64,000 nt of DNA from Haemonchus contortus (lineage: Eukaryota; Nematoda; Chromadorea; Rhabditida; Trichostrongylidae), in contig LS997563.1 in assembly GCA_000469685.2 (NCBI GenBank), positions 5,068,781-5,132,780 on the forward strand, written 5' to 3'. Below, piece after piece: positions 57,562 through 64,000 of this stretch. Position numbers and translations under genes: made by a program. Under the pieces are notes generated by a model, which had not been told where the DNA came from, ran no database searches, and saw nothing but the letters and a program-made list of their open reading frames with translations. The stretch's first letter is position 1; each line of letters opens with the position of its first letter.

Positions 57562-60500
57562 TTGTTTATGATGCTCTCCGTCTAACGTGAATGTCGTGAA
57601 ATCGAGAGTAAATAATCATGATCAAAACCAAACGTGTGAGTAAAATATACAAGTTTGCCCTGAATTGTCGTAAGTAAAATGTAGAGAGAAGCTTGAAATC
57701 ACATCGGTCCCTAAAAAAAAAAACCTGGTGAGTGCTTTGGTTAGGAGACGGATTTGTCGCAAACGGCCGGTGGCAGGATGCGCGGCGAATTTCAGGAACT
57801 TTTGCTCCGTCAAGTGACTTTTTTCAGAGCATGGTTTTCAAACTTAGGCAACCCCGTCCATCCGAGAATAACTGTAGGCATCTACAAAGTACATTCAGAG
57901 CAATAAATTCCTACTGTTCCAGGATGCAAGAGTCTGATAGTAGGAATGTAAGGGCTGAATCCGCTCTACACTGCATACGGAGTAAGTTAACGTGGAAAAT
58001 AAGAAGAAAGGACAGAATGAGCAATGATCCCATGGCTTCATCATCCGAACGACGTTTTCCTGTACAGCCACATTTTGTTTCACTATATAGGGGCACCTAA
58101 CGGCCCTAGCGGCTTCTAGGACAAATTAAGTAAATGCTAAACTCAACCTTAATGGATTGCCTACATCCTCTAGTAAGTTTTTTGCCTTTCATCCCTGTTG
58201 AGCCGGATCGCATAGAGAGTATTCACCACTGGACGATGACGTTTTGATCTCTTTCATAGGATCGATAAGAATGGACTGTACAAACTAATTCCAGCCATTT
58301 ATTACTCCTCGATTTATCAGAATTTCTTCAAAGATTTACTTTCAGAATTACTGACAGAGCATTGAATCTGAATTTAGTTGCAAAAATGGAAAAAAGCTAG
58401 TTCTATTGCTTTATTACTCGAATAATTAAATCTTTATCGTCATAGGTTAATCTGACCATTCCATGAACCGGCTCATTATGACAAAGTCCTTTCTGAGTAG
58501 TGGAACATCCGAGGAAGGGCTTCGCAGGTGACATCCCGCGGCCCATACTTGGAAAAAAAAAACAAAGTCTTCCGCCCTGAAGACCTTCTAAATGGCTTGA
58601 TGACAGCCTTATTGGGACCTTTTCTTACTTCTTCATGCCACGGGTGCTCATGCTGACTTCGTAAGAAACTCTGGACCTCCCCACGCCAACAAACTTCGGG
58701 AATCTTTTTCAGTGAGAAATAGATGTAACTTTTTTCATGTACGTCGTGATATTCAAAATGAGCACTGCAAAAAAACTATTCGTCGGAAAAGACCTATTTC
58801 CTAGATCTATCGGAAATGTCATCGAAAAGTGCTCCTGAGAAATCTGACGGAAGGTGTCAGCCGGATAAGAAAGTGATGACATCCTGTCAAGAGGGTAAAC
58901 CAATTATGGGTAATTCTATTACAAAGGTCAGAAGCTCACGAGTTTCTGTGAGTGATTTTAGGCTAAGTACAAGGAAGTAATCGAAAAGTTGATTTTGAAG
59001 AATCGGGAAAGGAACGATGAATCATTCACGACTTGAGTGTGAAGTACTTCCGCTCGGTGCTTTCGAATCCCCTAGAAACAGGGAACGTTTCTTGAAATTT
59101 GATGATTTTCATCATCAGAGGCTACTGGAAAAAAATGAACTTCACCGAGCTCGGGATTAAGCCATGCTTTCTCTTCTCTATAAAAATAAATTAGTCGAGT
59201 GGAAAAACCATAAACCTGAAACAAATACTGGGCCATCGAACACCATAGTCTCGAAACTCCATGGCTTTGGCTGAATTCCTTAGTTGTTATCCCACAGCGA
59301 AGGGTATCGGCCATGAGAAGAGAATATCCTCTGGAATTTGACAGTTTCTTTTGAGTTTTCGAAAAACTTCCAACTCTCAGTCCTTCTGGTAAAGTTTCTA
59401 GGCTGTAAGACGCAGTACTTACCCCTCACTGAGTGCGAACTCCCTCCCTTGGGCGGTTCCACCTAGAGAAAGCCTATCCGTACTCATAGAAAGCCAGGAT
59501 GAGGCAAAGGCTAGTTTTTTAGAGGAAGTTCGATCTGAAATTACTTCTTTGCATGGAAAAGGAACATTGACTGACACTTTTGCCCCTTTCCGAGCCATCA
59601 GCAAACCACCCAATATTTTTTACTACAATAAACGAAATTGTAAATTTGATTCCAACTCATTTAAAGGTTGTTACGGGATCATGATGGTCTCAGCTGTGAG
59701 GCTAACTTGAAATGTGACCATAAATTGGCTAAAAGAAGCTATTTTTGGCCATTTAGAGCCCAAAGCCTACCTACGTAAGAGGCATGCCACGGTTGTCAAA
59801 TTCAATGAAATGATTGCAAGGGCAAGCTTTTTTGTTGATGAATTCTACATGAGCAATGTGACTATCTGAAGGACCAATACACGTGAGCACCTGAATGTTC
59901 ATCAATTAATAACAAACTTCTTTCATTACTGAGGGATGAGGAATTACTGGGGTCAATAATATGATGTAAACGGAAATAGGGAAGTGTGTGATACAAGACA
60001 AGACAAGATACAAGATATCACCTCTTATCGCCTGTTAGCCTTACCTCAACAGATTCACCTTTTGCGATGTCCCCTTCATGAGTGTATTCTACATCAGAGA
60101 ATGGACTCTTTTTGTGGAAAGCACATTGAAGACTCGGTTGTCATCAGTTACCGTTGCTGTTTTCTTGGTAAATATAGATTATAACTATAACATAAGGGGT
60201 TTTAAAGGCACAGCAGAAAATGGTTTCTGAGATTCTCCCATAGAAGGAGACCCCCTCGTAGGCTAATCTGGCGCTATCAGAAAACCGCCTAGTTAGGGAG
60301 CTACATACAAGGCGTAAAAATCGGCCCATGTGTCTGCGTGGACGAGTTTCACTGGTATTGTAGAGCTGCACCGTTCACAAGGGAATCCATGTAGAGAGTT
60401 CAAACAAGTTGGCATAGCCCATAGCGACACTTAAAGACAGTTCTGTACAGTTCTGGCTTGATGTAGTCAGCTCCTTGGGCTACTGCAACAACTGAAATCC

Positions 60501-61650
60501 CGTCCGAATACCCCTTGCATGTTATTTCCGTCATGGTAATCTCGTCCAACCTTCAATTTCCCTACTTTTCAGGAATCTTAACAATGAACCATCCCCAAAT
60601 CATACTTCCGGTTTTTGGATAAAAAGCGGTACCTCAAAATTATCGTGAACTGTGCCTTTGAGTCATGATACTCTTAAGTGAATGACTGAGTACTTTTTCC
60701 GCCCACTATGGTGCTGGAGCCACCGATGGCATCAACGAAAGCATACTATCTTTTGTTTCTTTTCACTTCAATGTTATTCACATGCAAATATGACATCTAG
60801 TCTGGGAAGCAACTCAATCACATGGGTTCCATCTATTTTGTAAGGTTGTGATTACATACAACGATGGAAAAAAATTCGACGAGAATTTGACGACGATCAA
60901 CTATGAGCGCAGAATCAGAGTTCAGGATGGTGTTGTAAACACAGGTCATTAATAATATGTTTTTTATGTGTATATAGGGACCTAACAAATTGGTTGAAAT
61001 ACAATACTTTGTAAATTATTTACAATGACTTTTTTCCTCACCCCAGTAGTACTGTCCCCCGCACTTGCTGATTAGTTGACAAGATGGAGGACAAGTATGA
61101 AAAAAATTTCCCTAAAAGAGATTGAGGGGGTGGTACTGAGGCCCCCTTATGAGTGGAGCTCGCAATGACTAGCAGTTTTCCTTTTTCCCATGTTTTACAT
61201 TCGTGCAAAAAAAGTCATACATTTCAAAGTTGTCGGCCTCGTCACTTTTTGGAAGTAACTGATACAGAAAAGTTCATGAGGCAAAAAGTATCTGGAGCAC
61301 ATTTGAGGCCCTAAGAACGTGATGGATTTCTCGAAAACCTACTGCTATAGCTCACGAGAGCCAATAATTCCACCCACCTCTTCATAAATATGAAAACAGG
61401 AAGGCCTGCCAAAGATTTTGAAGGTACTCAGCATTATCATGTCCTGCAGAAAACTCTACGCAAGTTCTGTTTCCTGGCTTACTAAAACAAGGGCAAGTTG
61501 CGCAGCGAATAGGTTACCTGGTGTGTAACTGTGCTTCAGGTACGTGTTCCTCTCTTCTTTTAAGGGTTCAACAACCGTAAGAAGCCATTTTGACTTTTTT
61601 TCGATATTTGGATGGTTTTGAGAGCCATGTGACCTGCACTTCTTCTAATG
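57562..61650. other. No supported gene
   Basis: A 122-codon plus frame at 57732-58100 contains four TTTCAG or TTCCAG-type acceptor-like sites in 200 bp but no recognised motif. Minor simple repeats lie at 59990-60020 (ACAAG units). Confidence 0.4.
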
Positions 61651-61962
61651 GACAGAGTTGGTATGGTAGCAATAGGCGCACTACCGTACATGCATGGTCC
61701 GAGGAACGAATCCCGTATGGACACTCATCCAGGCTAATCGGGACATCAAACCTTCCATCCCTCCCAGGTTTAATTATACCAGACCCGCTGAGAGGGAAAA
61801 GCTTTGTGTTGTACATTGGCCAGCCTGAATCACAGCATGCGCACCCGTTAGTCATTGTTCAGGCCATGTAAGCATTCAGAACCACATTCCAATTCTAAAC
61901 AAAAGTCGAATGCGTGGCGCAGGCTGAAATCATGACGAATTGATACCAAAGACATTTTAGGT
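61651..61962 (+). mobile_element. tRNA-derived SINE copy
   Basis: The A-box region GTTGGTATGGTAGC and a B-box-like GGAACGAATCCCG are present. The body has TTGTACATTGGCCAGCCT, GTTAGTCATTGTTCAGGCCA and GTCGAATGCGTGGCGCAGGC, ending with AATTGATACCAAAGACATTT. Confidence 0.75.
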
Positions 61963-62287
61963 TCTATTTATCATGGTTTATCATTTCAATTCATATTGTA
62001 GGTTAGTTGTACACAAGATTCAATATGTATTACTCAAAGGGCATAAGTATTACTCAAAGGGCTATGGAGAAAGTAAAACCTGCCTGAACATCGAACGGAA
62101 TAAAGTTATCCTGGAAGAAATTTGAGAGAGACATTTGCCGAGATTGATACCTAATGGCACAGCGACTTGAAGTACAAATAACTCTAGCCAATTAATAGGG
62201 CTAATACATTTCAAGTTCTCCCTTCAGCAAAGTGTAATGCGGAAGTTACTCGATAAGACGTAGTTCCTTGAAATGCTCTCCTCGCTG

Positions 62288-62620
62288 TTAATCTGAAGGG
62301 AAACCTACATGAGCGAATGAATCGGATAGGTCATTTAACAGGGAGGAAGTGCGAGCAATCCGATGCGTTCTGAAGCCTTCTTCGAGCAATATCTTCCCTA
62401 GAAAAATCGAATTGCTGAAGAACGATTCCACAGAACCCCTTCTCTCAATGGATTCTCCACTCAAACTTTGAATATAAAATTGAAGAGCAAAGAAGAATCC
62501 CTTGTTGTTGATAAAACCCATCTTAGAAAGATGACAAGAAAAGAAGATAAAGATGTCAAAAATCCTTCTACCGGGACAACTCGATAACGATGAGTTAGCT
62601 AACCTAAAAGTTGTATTCAC
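62288..62620 (-). CDS. Conflicting open frames on both strands
   Basis: The minus strand has 110 codons with an ATG. On the plus strand, 62402-62587 is also open for 61 codons right after an acceptor-like TCTTCCCTAG and ends STGTTR. The plus reading is charged (KLKSKEESLVVDKTHLRKMT) and has the better splice context, but neither is recognised. At most one is real. Confidence 0.2.
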   Translation of the reverse strand: MNTTFRLANSSLSSCPGRRIFDIFIFFSCHLSKMGFINNKGFFFALQFYIQSLSGESIERRGSVESFFSNSIFLGKILLEEGFRTHRIARTSSLLNDLSDSFAHVGFPSD

Positions 62621-63503
62621 GAGATGAATGGTCCTATCGCGACACTTTGGTCCATCACTGCTAGCCGGAGGCCCACTACCGGCTGTATGGCAAGCGGTGC
62701 TTCCTAACGCTCTAATACCGTGTAGTTAAAGGATTTTGCGAAAAAACTACCAAATACCACTAAGTACGATGGCTCTTGTGTGCAGGTATATCGGTTATAA
62801 ATACCGCAAAGGGGCTCAGCTGATGTAAGAGGAGGCTAGGTGAGTATGCAGAGGAAGTCCCAGAAGTCTACTGATTCTACACAGACAATACACGTCACGA
62901 CAAACTAGTAAGAATAAACGATGGCCAGGAAGGATTGCGGGGCACAAAATAGCACCAGACAAATAAACAAATAAACAAATCTTCCAAGGAAAACATTCGT
63001 CTGCTAGAACACTTCCTTTCCTGGTGGAATGAAAACTCATCAAAGAACAATTTTATAACAGACTGTTCCTTTCACTCAGCGAGCTTTCAGAGAAGCTACC
63101 GAACGACCGAGTCCTGACCCTCTTCTTCCTGACCTTCGAGTGGTCGGCACACAACCACCTCAAATGGAGTTTTTCTCGTTTGCTTAGTGTTCACTCAACT
63201 GGTTCTACCAATATATCCCTCGAGTTGGCGCAGAAAAATGGAAGCCCAAAGCCTATCATCAACAAGTACGCAATAAAAACTCCTAAGAAGAAATTAATTC
63301 ACTCTTTTCCACTTTAGTTTTGATGCCAACATTTTTTTGGAACCCTCTCTATTCAAGGGAAGAGAAAGAAGAGTGTAACTTCCGGGATTGGAGTGCGACG
63401 GTGGTTTCTCATTAGTTAATCGTTTCTTTCGATGCATAGTTATTATTACGGTCATTGCCAGCTTTCAAAGCGATCAACCAGGCAAGAGATGGATCAACTG
63501 CTT

Positions 63504-63722
63504 TTAGACGTTTCCTTTTGGTTCTATTCGGAAGCACTTGGATCGGTCGAGACCGGCTTGTTCGGCTGAAGCCACGAAAACATAATTTTCCGGGGTTCTG
63601 AAAATTGAAAAGCAATCGTTAGTAGCGATGTTCCAATGCTTCAGATTTGTAGATTTTTTCATAATTTGTAAATTTTTTTCATTTATTGAACTCACGATGA
63701 TTTTTCTTCCAAGGCACAGTCC
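63504..63722 (-). CDS. Candidate last two exons of a minus-strand gene
   Basis: On the minus strand a donor GTGAGT follows 63696, and a strong acceptor CAATTTTCAG precedes 63597, giving a 98 nt intron. Joined in frame, one reading gives AIVDCALEEKSS followed by TPENYVFVASAEQAGLD and ends PKGNV at a TAA (63504-63506). The upstream exon start is uncertain because only a weak AAAAG acceptor is available in this frame. A second frame through the same intron also stays open, to 63412, and ends KETIN. Confidence 0.28.
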   Translation of the reverse strand, partial: GLCLGRKIIVSSINEKNLQIMKKSTNLKHWNIATNDCFSIFRTPENYVFVASAEQAGLDRSKCFRIEPKGNV

Positions 63723-64000
63723 ACGATAGCTTTTGGTAATCCAGATTATGATGAAAAATGGAAGACAAGATCGAAAATAGGGCGATGAGGGTGAAGAAAC
63801 TGCGTGAGTTGGTGTTTTCTAAGTAAAAAATGCTTCGAAAAACCGTTAAAAATGGGCCGGACGAGAATGAGACCACAAAAATGAAGAAGAGTGGGACGTC
63901 CGGACGAGCTAAACAGTGTGTTTCACTGCGCGCGTGTGGGTCCTGGTGCGAATAACAGACTACGGTAAGCACAAATTCATTCACTTAAAACCATAAGTAA

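Overview
This window is eukaryotic and looks like nematode genomic DNA, probably a parasitic clade V (strongylid, hookworm-like) worm. One multi-exon gene can be reconstructed with confidence. Its introns include very short ones (56 and 70 nt), its acceptors mostly fit the nematode TTTTCAG type, and a possible trans-splice acceptor lies just before its ATG. Long reading frames are scarce, and there are degenerate mariner transposons and many copies of a tRNA-like SINE. The genus is an inference; nothing here proves it.

The one well-supported gene, at 21.55-26.64 kb on the + strand, is an aquaglyceroporin of 289 residues in eight exons. It has both NPA boxes, the Asp after the second box, and the loop C motif of glycerol-conducting channels. 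It is preceded by about 2 kb of unusually GC-rich DNA with an inverted pair of GATAAACA sites, and followed by a polyadenylation signal at 26977.

Most of the rest is repeat-derived or has no recognisable gene. There are two dead mariner elements with intact inverted repeats: 7049-8289, and 32147-32993, which is internally deleted. At least thirteen copies of one SINE family have pol III A-box and B-box heads and a shared 3' body, on both strands. A 3.4 kb foldback structure (40399-43836) has diverged arms of about 1.1 kb and an AT-rich spacer with a cluster of TTTTGAGT motifs. There are two tandem segmental duplications (4.64-5.85 kb and 51.2-51.85 kb), a CAGA microsatellite, and several short perfect hairpins.

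Beyond the aquaporin there are only isolated exon candidates. The better ones are a signal-peptide first exon at 53290-53455 and a membrane-segment terminal exon at 57416-57561. Other open frames (20.1-20.4, 28.7, 48.6-48.9, 51.8-52.5, 54.0-54.4, 56.2, 62.3-62.6 and 63.5-63.7 kb) are listed with low confidence, because several are open on both strands and none matches a family I recognise.
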